Shown: positions 37,035-46,952, numbered from the stretch's first letter. The stretch is DNA of 64,000 nt from JACJXF01 sp964404825 (GCA_964404825.1 CAYOLQ010000006.1:1-64000), one strand, 5' to 3'. The notes: a model not told the origin generated them from the letters alone. Numbers and translations: made by a program.

Positions 37035-39296
37035 ATGGAAATGAAAGAAAACAGCCTGAGGGATTATAGTCTGGTTGGTCTTGAATCAAAAAGAGCAATT
37101 GAGATGGGTCTGGCAGATGCCGATTGGTATAGATCACCAATCCCACGTAAGAAGTTAAGTGAGTTGCTTGTCAGAAAAGATGGACCTGCTGTTCGCGATA
37201 CAATCATCTGGTTCAGCCTGATTCTTGGTTCAGCTTATCTTACTTTTTATTGGTGGGGATCGTGGGTTTTTATTTTTCCCTATATTATTTATTGTGTATT
37301 GTATGCATCAACATCCGATTCCCGGTGGCATGAGTCAAGTCATGGGACAGCATTTAAAACCGACTGGATGAATGACCTTTTATATGAAATATCTTCTTTC
37401 ATGGTTTTCAGGCAATCAACCGTCTGGAGATGGAGCCATGCCAGGCATCATAGCGATACTATTATCAGGGGCCGTGATCCGGAAATCGCAGTTCCCAGAC
37501 CTCCAATTATAAAAAAAATAGTTCTCAAGTTTTTTGGAATAAGCGCAGCGGTTTCTGAATTGAAAAAATTGATTAGTCATGCGGCAGGAAGGATTAATCC
37601 TGAAGTGGCAAGCTATGTTCCTTTACACGAGTATAAAAAAGTTTTCTTCAAGGCAAGAATCTATTTATCAATTTTTCTTCTGGTCATTGTTCTGTCTTTA
37701 GCTTTTTGGACCATTCTTCCCTTGATGTTTATTGGCCTTCCCACGATATTTGGCACCTGGTTAATGCCAGTCTACGGATTAACACAACATGCCGGGCTGC
37801 AGGAGAATGTATTAGACCACCGCCTTAACTGCCGGACAGTTTATATGAACAGGATTCATCGCTTTTTATACTGGAATATGAATTATCATGTGGAACATCA
37901 TATGTTCCCGCTTGTACCATACCATGCCCTGCCAAAATTACATGAATTAGTGAAGCATGATTGTCCTGTGCCTTATAAGGGGATAATCGATGCATATAAG
38001 GAAATAATCCCTGCCCTGTTGAGGCAGAGAAAAGATCCAACCTACTTTGTTGAAAGGAAATTGCCTGAAAATGCAAAAACAATAAGTGATCAATCCGGGA
38101 ATAAGTTTGTCGGGCGTGAAGATAAGTTGGCGAATGGGGTTATTGAAGTCTGTTCAACATCTGAATTGCCTTTGGGTGAAGTGATCCGCTTTGATTTCAA
38201 ACAGAAAACTTATGCACTTTATCGGACTGAAACAGATGAGCTGTTTGCATCTGATGGCATATGTACCCATGGAAACGCACATTTGGGAGACGGTGTTGTA
38301 ATTGGTGATTCAATAGAGTGTTCCAAGCATAATGGACGTTTTAGCCTGAGAGACGGATCACCGAAACGCACGCCAGTCTGTATCGGAATTAATACCTATC
38401 AAGCTTTTGCCAGGGAAGGAAAGATTTTTCTGAAACTTGCACCACTAAATGAAAACGCAAAAACCAGGGAGATGGATTTCAGGGTTGTGAGTAATAGAAA
38501 CCTTGCAACATTTATTAAAGAATTGGTACTTGAACCATTGGAAGCGGAGAATTTCAATTTCCTTCCTGGACAATATGTTAAGCTTATTATACCTCCTCAT
38601 AAGATAATGTTTAAACAGTTTCATATTGATCAAAAGTTTCAGCCCTTATGGGAATCAAAGAAAATATTTGATTTCTATTCTGAAAATAATCTATACCTGA
38701 AACGTAACTACTCCATGGCCGGGAATCCTGCCAGAGATAAACAATTGAAATTTAATGTGAGATTATCTCTTCCACCTTCAGGGAAAAATGTGCCGGCCGG
38801 AGCAGGTTCTTCCTATGTTTTTAATCTAAAGCCGGGCGATATTGTTAAATTGGAAGGGCCCTATGGTGATTTTCAAATAAAGCAATCCAACCGGGAAATG
38901 GTTTACCTTGGTGGTGGGGCAGGCATGGCCCCCTTGCGGTCGCACCTGGCCTATTTATTTGAAACTGAATTAACGAACCGCAAAGTCAGCTACTGGTATG
39001 GTGCACGTTCAAGATCAGAGCTATTTTACGGAGAGTATTTTGAGAAATTGCAGGAGGCACATAAAAATTTTTCTTTTCATGTTGTATTTTCGAAAACAAA
39101 TGAAGATCTCAACCTTAAAGAAGGAGGCCGTTTTGTTCACGATGTTCTGTTTTCGGAATACCTTGAAAAACATAAAATTCCTGAAGATATTGAATATTAC
39201 ATATGCGGACCTCCGGAAATGATCAGGGCAAGCCTGGAAATGTTAAGAAAGCTGGGTGTTTCAAATGAAAATATATCTTTTGATGAGTTTGATTAG
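37035..39296 (+). CDS. Fusion of desaturase-type diiron oxygenase, Rieske ferredoxin and NqrF-like reductase
   Basis: A 753-residue protein combining three proteins usually encoded apart. Residues about 55-345 are a fatty-acid-desaturase-fold diiron domain with membrane helices and complete histidine boxes: H99-E-S-S-H103, H135-A-R-H138-H139 and H285-V-E-H288-H289. Residues about 370-455 are a Rieske domain with C410-x-H412 and C429-x-x-H432. Residues about 465-753 are a flavin/NADH reductase like NqrF, with R557-N-Y-S and G626-G-G-A-G-M-A-P. Together they form a complete NADH-to-diiron electron chain. Separate MocD, MocE and MocF proteins of rhizopine catabolism have the same parts and are proposed to remove an O-methyl group. 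The operon setting with a sugar symporter supports oxidation of a methylated sugar, not a fatty acid. Confidence 0.85.
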   Translation: MEMKENSLRDYSLVGLESKRAIEMGLADADWYRSPIPRKKLSELLVRKDGPAVRDTIIWFSLILGSAYLTFYWWGSWVFIFPYIIYCVLYASTSDSRWHESSHGTAFKTDWMNDLLYEISSFMVFRQSTVWRWSHARHHSDTIIRGRDPEIAVPRPPIIKKIVLKFFGISAAVSELKKLISHAAGRINPEVASYVPLHEYKKVFFKARIYLSIFLLVIVLSLAFWTILPLMFIGLPTIFGTWLMPVYGLTQHAGLQENVLDHRLNCRTVYMNRIHRFLYWNMNYHVEHHMFPLVPYHALPKLHELVKHDCPVPYKGIIDAYKEIIPALLRQRKDPTYFVERKLPENAKTISDQSGNKFVGREDKLANGVIEVCSTSELPLGEVIRFDFKQKTYALYRTETDELFASDGICTHGNAHLGDGVVIGDSIECSKHNGRFSLRDGSPKRTPVCIGINTYQAFAREGKIFLKLAPLNENAKTREMDFRVVSNRNLATFIKELVLEPLEAENFNFLPGQYVKLIIPPHKIMFKQFHIDQKFQPLWESKKIFDFYSENNLYLKRNYSMAGNPARDKQLKFNVRLSLPPSGKNVPAGAGSSYVFNLKPGDIVKLEGPYGDFQIKQSNREMVYLGGGAGMAPLRSHLAYLFETELTNRKVSYWYGARSRSELFYGEYFEKLQEAHKNFSFHVVFSKTNEDLNLKEGGRFVHDVLFSEYLEKHKIPEDIEYYICGPPEMIRASLEMLRKLGVSNENISFDEFD

Positions 39297-39384
39297 TATG
39301 ATTATCATTATAAGATATAAGATAAATAAATCATCCATTATAATTCTAAAAATATTACATTCATCAATTAAAACCTAATAGAAT

Positions 39385-40455
39385 ATGATAAGTCCAAATC
39401 CAATCCTGGGTACAGGTTTGCACGCTATTGGAGGCATTTCAGCTTCAAGTTGTTACCTGCCTAACACTCAGACAAAAAAATGGTCGTGGGGAACATTTTG
39501 GTTAGCCCAGGCGCTTTTTGCCTGGGTTATTATGCCAATTGTGATTGGGATGCTCACAGTTCCGGACTTTTTCAAAATATTAGCAGATGCACCTTCTAAA
39601 CCATTTTGGATGGCTTTATTGCTTGGAGGAGCCTATGGATTTGGAGGGATGTCCTTTGGAAAGGCAATTAATCATATCGGATATTCACTAACATACACAC
39701 TAGCGATTGGTATTTCTGCCGTAATAGGAACGATTTTACCCTTAATTATTTTCGGTGGACTTGGTGATTTTTTTACAAAACCAGGTGGAACAATTGTACT
39801 TACAGGAATGATATTTTCAATAGTAGGAGTAGTTATTTGTGGATTGGCCGGGTTTAAAAAGGAAAAAGATATAAAAGCTGAAAATTTTGGAAAAGCAGGA
39901 TTTAATATGACGCTTGGTTTGTTGCTTACGATCATTGCCGGAGTACTTTCGGGTGTTTTCAATCTATCACTTGAATATGGTCAGCCAATTGCTGATATGG
40001 CAGCTCAAAATGGGGCAGGAAATTTCCAGGGTAATGCAAAAATGATCGTTTCAACTTTTGGCTGTTTTATTGTTAACATGGTATGGTTTGTTATTGCAGG
40101 ATTACGCGATGGTACTTTAAAAGAATTCCTTCCTCAAAATAACTTATCGGGTTCAACCATTCTTCGCAATTGGTTCTGGTCTGCTATGGCAGGTACACTA
40201 TGGATCATGCAGTTTTTTTTCTACGGATTAGGCCATGTAAAAATGGGTAACTTCCAGTTTGCAAGCTGGGTGCTTCACATGTCAATGCTTATATTCTTCA
40301 GTTATATTGTTGGTATGATAATGAAAGAATGGAAGAATGTGAAAATAAAAACTTATCTGTTTTTAATAACAGGATTATTAGTCCTAATAGCATCATTCGT
40401 AATTACCAGTTATGGAAGTTATATCGGAGAGCAGATCATTAATAATAATCATTAG
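39385..40455 (+). CDS. rhaT: RhaT-type L-rhamnose/proton symporter
   Basis: A 356-residue inner-membrane protein with ten predicted helices that aligns with E. coli RhaT from end to end. Shared pieces include H-A-I-G-G-x-S-A-S at the start, K-K-W-S-W-G/E-T near residue 32, G-x-x-x-G-x-G near residue 84, and W-x-x-Q-F-F-F-Y-G-x-G-H near residue 275. It would import L-rhamnose, L-lyxose or a related deoxysugar with protons. It is 88 bases after the oxygenase fusion and is the last gene of the operon. Members in Bacteroidota are used for several deoxy and perhaps methylated sugars, so the substrate may differ from rhamnose. Confidence 0.85.
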   Translation: MISPNPILGTGLHAIGGISASSCYLPNTQTKKWSWGTFWLAQALFAWVIMPIVIGMLTVPDFFKILADAPSKPFWMALLLGGAYGFGGMSFGKAINHIGYSLTYTLAIGISAVIGTILPLIIFGGLGDFFTKPGGTIVLTGMIFSIVGVVICGLAGFKKEKDIKAENFGKAGFNMTLGLLLTIIAGVLSGVFNLSLEYGQPIADMAAQNGAGNFQGNAKMIVSTFGCFIVNMVWFVIAGLRDGTLKEFLPQNNLSGSTILRNWFWSAMAGTLWIMQFFFYGLGHVKMGNFQFASWVLHMSMLIFFSYIVGMIMKEWKNVKIKTYLFLITGLLVLIASFVITSYGSYIGEQIINNNH

Positions 40456-40801
40456 TCTTTTATGGTGACACAAATTATGAAAAGTGAATTTCCATAATCC
40501 ATTGGTGTTTTTTATTCCTGATTTATTCATGTTACCTGTTGACCGTATTGAGATTCTAAAATTGAAGTAGCTTATTTCAATCTTATCCTTGCTATTATCC
40601 TGTAAAGCAAATTAGTATCCTCCAGATTAATAGGGAAGTACCTTATCCTGCAAATATTTTCTGTACTCCCCGAATTTCGCTCATGGTTTACCCTGAGTTG
40701 CAGACAATGTTTGCCGGGATCAAGCCCGAAACCCGGGGAATACTTTATCGGTATCGAACTATTCTCTCAAAGCACAAAAATTTATTTATAGCTGGAAGAT
40801 C
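40456..40801. other. Intergenic region between convergent rhaT and a histidine kinase gene
   Basis: This 346-base gap has no convincing gene. A small GC dyad CCGGG/CCCGG (40714-40718 and 40732-40736) is the only structure; it lacks a T tract and is a poor terminator. No promoter is expected between convergent genes and none was found. Confidence 0.4.
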
Positions 40802-42121
40802 CTATTTTACAGGAATCGTAAATACAAACCGGCTCCCATTACCTTCCTCGCTTTCAGCCCGGATCGTCCCTCCATGCAATTCAATAAAATCTTTGCAAAG
40901 TATTAATCCCAGTCCCGAACCGATTTCATTGGCTGTGCCTGCCAGCGACTTATTGGTCGCAATCCTGAATAAGGAATCAAGCGTTTTCTGATTCATTCCA
41001 ATCCCATTATCTGATACTGAAATCTCGATATAGTGCTGAATCTTTTCGGCCTTTACAATAATATATCCACCTTGTCTGGTGAATTTTACAGCATTGGAAA
41101 TCAGATTGCGCATTATTGTCTGAAGCATGTTTTTGTCTGCATTGGCTTCAATATCATCAAACTGATTATAGTCTAACTTAATATTTTTAAGTTTTGCAGA
41201 AAGTTCAAGTGACCGGCAAACTTCCTGAACTGTCTCCCGGAGACTGAGCTTTTCGGGTTTGAAGTCAAACTGACCACTTTGTGTTTTGGCCCAGGTAAGG
41301 AGGTTTTCAAGCAAAATGAGGGTACGCTGTGCAGAGGATATACCTCGCTGTATCGATTTTTCAGTCTCTTTAAGATCGTTCTTTTGTAATTGTTCGAGAG
41401 ATAGCTCAGAAAAGCCCAGAATGGTATTAAACGGGCTTTTTAAATCATGTGCTATTATCGAAAAGAGTTTGTCTTTGGAAATATTCGACTGTTCAAGTTC
41501 CTCATTTAACTCCTCCAGTTTTTTCCCGCGATCATTTGCCTTTTGCCGCTCAAGCCGGAAGTTTTTAATCAGAAAGGTTAACATCAGGTAGATGAAACTG
41601 GATGAATAAATTACTGTAAGAATTGTATCGGTAAATCTGGTTCCTTCATTTGGAAACTGAGTGATCTTTTCCGGAAAGAAGTAGTGAAAAAAGTGGAGAA
41701 ATGTCAGAAGGATAATAAAATAAAAATACAGAAATGTAAATTTATTATTGGGAGAGATAGTCAGACCCAAAACAAATGTTGTCAATAAGATAATAGTATT
41801 TGTTCCATTATATCCTCCATTGTTGATCCAGATAACACCAATCCCTGTAAAAGCAAATATTACGAAAGGGAAACCCAGTTGGGAATACCTTCTTTTTATC
41901 CTTACAAAATAAAAGAGAAGAATTAACAACAAGCAGAGTACCAGGGGAATTATGAGTGCCGGAATAGAATACCCGAGTTGAAAGTTCAGCAATCCCCCAA
42001 TAAGGCTGGTAAAAAATCCAATTACAATAGCTGCAATCAGCATTTTTTCTTCCAGAAGCAGAGATTTGTCTGTGCCTAATATGAAATCACCAAACCAGTT
42101 ATATATTCTTTTTGGTTTCAT
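40802..42121 (-). CDS. Membrane sensor histidine kinase
   Basis: A 439-residue sensor kinase. The N-terminal 190 residues contain six hydrophobic helices (from about residue 27 to 187), and a short coiled linker leads into the HisKA domain with phospho-acceptor H225 in SIIAHDLKSPFN. The ATPase domain has N-L-I-S-N-A-V-K-F-T, D-N-G-I-G-M and G-S-G-L-G-L. No receiver domain or response-regulator gene is adjacent, so its partner is unknown; it may work with the hybrid kinase encoded just upstream on the same strand, 61 bases away. Confidence 0.88.
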   Translation of the reverse strand: MKPKRIYNWFGDFILGTDKSLLLEEKMLIAAIVIGFFTSLIGGLLNFQLGYSIPALIIPLVLCLLLILLFYFVRIKRRYSQLGFPFVIFAFTGIGVIWINNGGYNGTNTIILLTTFVLGLTISPNNKFTFLYFYFIILLTFLHFFHYFFPEKITQFPNEGTRFTDTILTVIYSSSFIYLMLTFLIKNFRLERQKANDRGKKLEELNEELEQSNISKDKLFSIIAHDLKSPFNTILGFSELSLEQLQKNDLKETEKSIQRGISSAQRTLILLENLLTWAKTQSGQFDFKPEKLSLRETVQEVCRSLELSAKLKNIKLDYNQFDDIEANADKNMLQTIMRNLISNAVKFTRQGGYIIVKAEKIQHYIEISVSDNGIGMNQKTLDSLFRIATNKSLAGTANEIGSGLGLILCKDFIELHGGTIRAESEEGNGSRFVFTIPVK

Positions 42122-42182
42122 AATACTGAATTCCTCATGATAATGCCCGCCTTGATTATTTTTAACAACTGAATTTAAAATT

Positions 42183-44753
42183 TTATTTCAATATGCTCTT
42201 CTTAACCATTGAAACAAGAAAATCTCTGTTCACAGGTTTTGAGATAAAATCATTACATCCCGATTTCAAAGCTATCTCCCTGTCATTTTCAAAAGCAAAA
42301 GCCGTTAGTGCAATAACCGGAACTGATGGATTATGCTTTTTAATAAGGGTTGTTGCCTCACAACCATCCATAACCGGCATTTTAATATCCATAATTACAA
42401 GATCAATGTTCTGATTTGAACAATAAATGTCAACTGCTTCTCTCCCGTTTTTTGCATGTAAGAATTTAAGGTTGAGGTTTGAAAGTTGTCTGGTCATAAG
42501 TTGAAAGTTGTAATCCTCATCTTCAGCTATAAGAACTGTTTTCTCTTTTGCAAAACTTTTCTCTTGTGACTTATTATCTGATAAGTTGCCTGATGGGTTA
42601 CTTAATTTTTTATAAGGAATTGTAAAAATAAATGTGCTTCCTTTTTCCGGAGTGGAACTGAGCCAGATTTTTCCTCCCAGTAATTCAGTATAAGCTCTGG
42701 AAATTGCCAGACCCAATCCTGTCCCTTCGAAAAGTTTTTCTCCTGTATGCTCCACGCGGTAAAAACGATCAAATATCTTTTGTTGGTGATCTGCATCAAT
42801 CCCAATCCCTGTATCGGAAACATAGAATTCCAGGAAATTATTTTTAAGACTGTACCCGATTGTAACCCTCCCGTGATGAGTGAATTTCAATGCATTTCCA
42901 AGCAAATTGGTAAAAATCTGGAAAAGTTTTGTAGGGTCTGTCTGAATCCATGAATCATTATCGGTAAGCCCGATTTCAATTTGAAGCAAAATGTTTTTCT
43001 CTTCCGCTTTGGGGTGAAACTGCGCATTAAGATTTCTTATAAGAACATTAAGATTCGTTTCTTTTTCAGTCAGCTTTATAACGCCAGCTTCTATATTGGA
43101 TATTTCGATAATATCCGAAAGAATTGATAAAAGATGATGACTACTCTGTGACAGAATATCAAGGTATGATTGCTTGCATTCTTCATTCAGGTCTGTTTGT
43201 CTGAGGAGTTCCGAAAATCCCACAATAGCATTCATGGGGGTTCTGATTTCATGGGAGATATTGTGAAGAAATGCAGTTTTTAGTCTGTCACTTTCTTCAG
43301 CTTTCTCTTTTGCCTTAATGAGTTCTTTTTCAGCTATTTTTCTTTCCGTTATATTCTTTGAAGAGCATATTACTGATACGGCTTTCCCGGTTTTATCCTT
43401 AATAGGAGTGATTGTGGTTATATAATAGTGGTCTCCTTCTTTTCGGGGGACCCGGGCTTCGATTACTTTTTCCTCACCGCTTTGAAATACCTGATTCAGA
43501 GATGCAAAACGTTTCTCTGCTTCTTCTTTTGGGAAAACATCCCAGATACTTTTCCCGACTATTAGTTCTTTTGGTTTGCCTAACCCATCTGCAAAAGCTT
43601 TGTTTACAAACGAATAATATCCCTCAGATGTAAATGAAAATATCGGATCCGTTGATTCCTCCAAAAGTATCCTGTGTTTTTCTTCGCTTTCATGAAGTGC
43701 TTTAAAAAACATTGCGTTTTCGATTGAAACGGAAGCATATGAGGCAAGCATATTGAGGATATCAATATCAATTTCGTTATAATCCCGCTTATTTGCAGTA
43801 TTATGAATTTCAAAACAGCCCAATAAATCTCCGTTACTGCTTAATATGGGTGTGTCAATAAGATTATAAAAACCAAGCATCAGCTGTATATCAGGGATCA
43901 CATGAGCATCGTGCATAGCATCATTGCTGATATATGTTCTTTTATTTGCAATAATCCAGCCCGGTACGCCATAGTCTTTTTTAAATTCTAAATCAATTGG
44001 AAAGACTTTGCCATCCTGATTGTATTCGGTAAATACCATTTTGCCGTCTGAATACAATCCTGCTGCACCGGATGTTGATCCCGTAATATCGATAGCCAAA
44101 GAAACAAGGCGCTGAAGTATTGCTGTTATTTCAAGCTTTTCATTGATACTTTGAGCGCCCCTTGAAAGCACCTGAAGTCTTGTATTCTGTCTGATTATCG
44201 AGTCTTCGGCATTTTTCCGCTCTGAAATATCCCGGGCTGTAGTAATGAGTACATCGCGGTTAAAGAATCTGACTTTCTTGGAAATGACATCCTTTGGAAA
44301 GATTTCCCCGTTCTTTTTTCTTCCCCAGAATTCAAAATACTGAGGCTCACCGGTATTATATGCCTTGTTAAGCAGGGTTTTAATATATGCAAGATCGTTT
44401 TTACCCGGAGCTGAAAGAAACTCCGGCGTTTTACCGATAATTTCCTCCTGAGAATAACCATACATTTTCTCGGCACCTGAATTAACATCAATAAAAACTC
44501 CGTTTTCATCCTGTACATAAATTGCTTCGGTAACGGAATGAAACAGGTTGATGTAACTTTCCCTGAATTTCAGCAGCTCCTGGTTCTGGACCTCCAATTC
44601 ACGCAGGAATTTTAAGGATATAGAATTTTCAACGTTTTTTTTCTTTTTGTCAGTAGAATTATAAACATTTTCAGAACGGGTTTTATGTAATTTTTCATTG
44701 CCCGGTTGGCTTGAAGGTCCTTTTATCTGTGGCTTTTTACCAGGTTTTTTCAT
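42183..44753 (-). CDS. Hybrid sensor histidine kinase (PAS-GAF-PAS-HisKA-HATPase-REC)
   Basis: An 856-residue cytoplasmic hybrid kinase without clear membrane helices. Order of domains: PAS at about 66-180, GAF at about 205-350, a second PAS at about 358-475, HisKA with H501 in HNISHEIRTP, HATPase at about 600-715 with N-L-L-G-N-A-L-K-F-T and G-T-G-L-G-L, and a receiver domain at about 738-855 with predicted phospho-acceptor D789 (VIMDIKMPVMDG). The first 45 residues are lysine-rich and disordered. It may sense a ligand or redox cue through PAS/GAF. No HPt protein is nearby. It is followed by the membrane kinase gene on the same strand. Confidence 0.9.
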   Translation of the reverse strand: MKKPGKKPQIKGPSSQPGNEKLHKTRSENVYNSTDKKKKNVENSISLKFLRELEVQNQELLKFRESYINLFHSVTEAIYVQDENGVFIDVNSGAEKMYGYSQEEIIGKTPEFLSAPGKNDLAYIKTLLNKAYNTGEPQYFEFWGRKKNGEIFPKDVISKKVRFFNRDVLITTARDISERKNAEDSIIRQNTRLQVLSRGAQSINEKLEITAILQRLVSLAIDITGSTSGAAGLYSDGKMVFTEYNQDGKVFPIDLEFKKDYGVPGWIIANKRTYISNDAMHDAHVIPDIQLMLGFYNLIDTPILSSNGDLLGCFEIHNTANKRDYNEIDIDILNMLASYASVSIENAMFFKALHESEEKHRILLEESTDPIFSFTSEGYYSFVNKAFADGLGKPKELIVGKSIWDVFPKEEAEKRFASLNQVFQSGEEKVIEARVPRKEGDHYYITTITPIKDKTGKAVSVICSSKNITERKIAEKELIKAKEKAEESDRLKTAFLHNISHEIRTPMNAIVGFSELLRQTDLNEECKQSYLDILSQSSHHLLSILSDIIEISNIEAGVIKLTEKETNLNVLIRNLNAQFHPKAEEKNILLQIEIGLTDNDSWIQTDPTKLFQIFTNLLGNALKFTHHGRVTIGYSLKNNFLEFYVSDTGIGIDADHQQKIFDRFYRVEHTGEKLFEGTGLGLAISRAYTELLGGKIWLSSTPEKGSTFIFTIPYKKLSNPSGNLSDNKSQEKSFAKEKTVLIAEDEDYNFQLMTRQLSNLNLKFLHAKNGREAVDIYCSNQNIDLVIMDIKMPVMDGCEATTLIKKHNPSVPVIALTAFAFENDREIALKSGCNDFISKPVNRDFLVSMVKKSILK

Positions 44754-44931
44754 AATTTATTTTCTTCTCAGTGACAGATTATAACCAGGTTTCACGTATA
44801 AGGAAAGTGCAACTTTAATGCAGAATCTGGAAAAATCGGATACAAATATGGTTTAAATTGTTTTAATAAACCGGAATGTCAGATTTCAAATTAAGGTTAT
44901 CAGATAATAGTAAAAAAAACATCCCTTAAAA

Positions 44932-45177
44932 TTAACTATTTTCGAGTTCTGTTAAAATCTTAATTGCATCTTCCCTGTTTTCGCCACAAACAAGTTTTTC
45001 TGCTTTAAATGCATCGCAAACTTTTGGCCGCTCCGGACTGTAGAATATCTCACATCGGTAGTCCTTACTGAGATGGATACACCTTACCCCGGCGGGTTTA
45101 CCTCCAGACATACCTGGAATAGGAGATGATATGGAGGGTGCGATACAACAAGCACCGCATAGAGGCCGGCATTCCAT
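44932..45177 (-). CDS. YkgJ-family cysteine-cluster protein
   Basis: An 81-residue protein rich in cysteine: C-R-P-L-C-G-A-C-C at residues 3-10, then single cysteines at about 33, 42, 54 and 64. This spacing matches the YkgJ family, proposed to bind zinc or an iron-sulfur cluster. Function is unknown. The start codon lies two bases after the stop of the HAMP/GAF sensor gene upstream, so the two are co-transcribed. Confidence 0.78.
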   Translation of the reverse strand: MECRPLCGACCIAPSISSPIPGMSGGKPAGVRCIHLSKDYRCEIFYSPERPKVCDAFKAEKLVCGENREDAIKILTELENS

Positions 45178-45179
45178 TA

Positions 45180-46814
45180 TTAATGTTTTAGTTTTGCTTT
45201 AAGATTTTCAATTTCCTTTTTCAATTCCTCTTCTTTTTTGGCCGACTTTTCCTGGGTTGACCTTAGCTGTTCCATATTCTGCCGCATTTCTTCTTCCTGA
45301 GCAAACATTTCTTCCGTTCGTTGCCGGGTTTGTTCAAGAAGCTGACTTGTCTGCAAATTAATTTTTACCTTGGAAATTGATGTCGCAATACTTTCTCCTA
45401 TAGTTTCAATAAACCTGATTTTAAAAGGTTCAAAGTATTCAAATGCGGCCAGTTCAATAACACCATAAACATTTTCGTTAAGATGAAGCGGAACAATCAA
45501 AATGCTTACAGGTGGACTTTCCCCGAGTCCGGTTTTTATTGTGAGATAATTTTGAGGAACTTCGGACAAATATACCGTTTCATTTTCCTGCATACATCTT
45601 CCTACAAGACCTTCGCCATTAGTAATTTTCTTTTGTATAAATTTTTGCCTGTCGTAGGCATATGCGGCAATCATCTCGGCATAAACGCCTTCTGTTTCGT
45701 TGTCGTTCAGTATATAAAGTGCCCCTACACGGGAGGTGGTATACGTTGCAATTTCCTTTATAAGCGCGAATGCCAAATCCTCAAGTTTATCGCCCGACAT
45801 CCTTAATATTTCATTTATCCTGGCGATGCCTTCAGCAGTCCATCCCCTTTCACTATCTTCTTTTTTTCTGCGGAACTCTTCTTCACTTGCCTTTTTAAGA
45901 TTATTCTGGAGATTAAGAAGCGCAATCCCCAGTTCATCCTTTTCACTCAGTGGATTGAAACTGTAATTAAATTCTCTCTGATTAATTTTACGGGATACCT
46001 CTGTAAGGTTTTTTAGGTATGCGAATAGTTTGTTCATTTGATCGAAAACAACACCCATCTCATCCTTTCTGACAAATTCGATAGGCGCCGGTATCACGCC
46101 TTGTGTAAGCAATTTCAGATTTGTATTTAATTTTGACATGGCCCTTCTGATAAACTGTAATGACCATACCGCGAAAAAAAGAATAATGAATACCATCAGA
46201 ATAGTAAAACCAGTAACTGTTTTTCTGATTCCAAGTGTACTCTGTTCAATCAACAAAAAATTGTTATTCATTTCAATCATTCTCTTGTCCAACAGATAAC
46301 TCAGGTTTTGCTCCACTTCGCTCAAAAGGAAAAGAATATTGTGTTGCTGCATGAATTCATCAAGGTCTGAGTATCCGGCATCCGCAGCCTCTGCAAATCT
46401 GTATTCCTTAATAAGGTCAACAAAGGCAAAGTATAAAGAATCCCGGAACATACTATTTGTAGATTTAAAGATTTCAAGGTCCTCGGGACTCCATTTGACG
46501 GCAATGGTGGTAATCTCATCCAGAATGAAATCAATTTCTGTCTGAAAGATCCCTTTAAGACTTTCTTTGAAAGAATTATCATTGCCGGCACCTGAATTTC
46601 CCCAGTAAGAAATGAGGCTCTTCGATTCCTGGTACTTATCGGTTAATTGAGACAGATATGTTACAGATGGCTGAATATCTTCTGATATTATATTTGTTAA
46701 CTCATCTTTAGACTTGAGCTGACGGAGCAGAATAACTGAAAAACCGATTATAATCAGGGTTAACAGAAAGATTGCGGAAATAAGTCTCTGATAAAGTGAG
46801 AGATTAATATTCAT
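45180..46814 (-). CDS. Membrane HAMP/GAF sensor protein without output domain
   Basis: A 544-residue protein. Helices at about residues 10-30 and 200-222 flank a mostly helical periplasmic domain of the four-helix-bundle type seen in chemoreceptors. A HAMP linker (about 222-275), a helical linker, a GAF domain (about 340-485) and a charged C-terminal coiled coil (about 485-544, glutamate/lysine-rich) follow. No histidine-kinase, cyclase, phosphatase or methyl-accepting signalling domain is seen after the GAF. The coiled coil may contact a separate kinase. The gene is next to two histidine kinases, which makes a three-part signalling unit possible. Confidence 0.82.
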   Translation of the reverse strand: MNINLSLYQRLISAIFLLTLIIIGFSVILLRQLKSKDELTNIISEDIQPSVTYLSQLTDKYQESKSLISYWGNSGAGNDNSFKESLKGIFQTEIDFILDEITTIAVKWSPEDLEIFKSTNSMFRDSLYFAFVDLIKEYRFAEAADAGYSDLDEFMQQHNILFLLSEVEQNLSYLLDKRMIEMNNNFLLIEQSTLGIRKTVTGFTILMVFIILFFAVWSLQFIRRAMSKLNTNLKLLTQGVIPAPIEFVRKDEMGVVFDQMNKLFAYLKNLTEVSRKINQREFNYSFNPLSEKDELGIALLNLQNNLKKASEEEFRRKKEDSERGWTAEGIARINEILRMSGDKLEDLAFALIKEIATYTTSRVGALYILNDNETEGVYAEMIAAYAYDRQKFIQKKITNGEGLVGRCMQENETVYLSEVPQNYLTIKTGLGESPPVSILIVPLHLNENVYGVIELAAFEYFEPFKIRFIETIGESIATSISKVKINLQTSQLLEQTRQRTEEMFAQEEEMRQNMEQLRSTQEKSAKKEEELKKEIENLKAKLKH

Positions 46815-46952
46815 AAAAGAATAAATATTTTATAAAAATAGCTAATTCATCCGTTTCAGCAAGCAAATAGTATTTATCAATGGTACTGAAGAAATTATTT
46901 TAAGGCAAATAATGCCGGAATGCCATGAAGTAGGATGCTACGGGTTATAAGT

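Noticed and set aside
40683..40991. Plus-strand frame of about 100 codons after rhaT
   Set aside because: Most of it is the reverse complement of the histidine kinase C-terminus; the remainder has no protein-like pattern.
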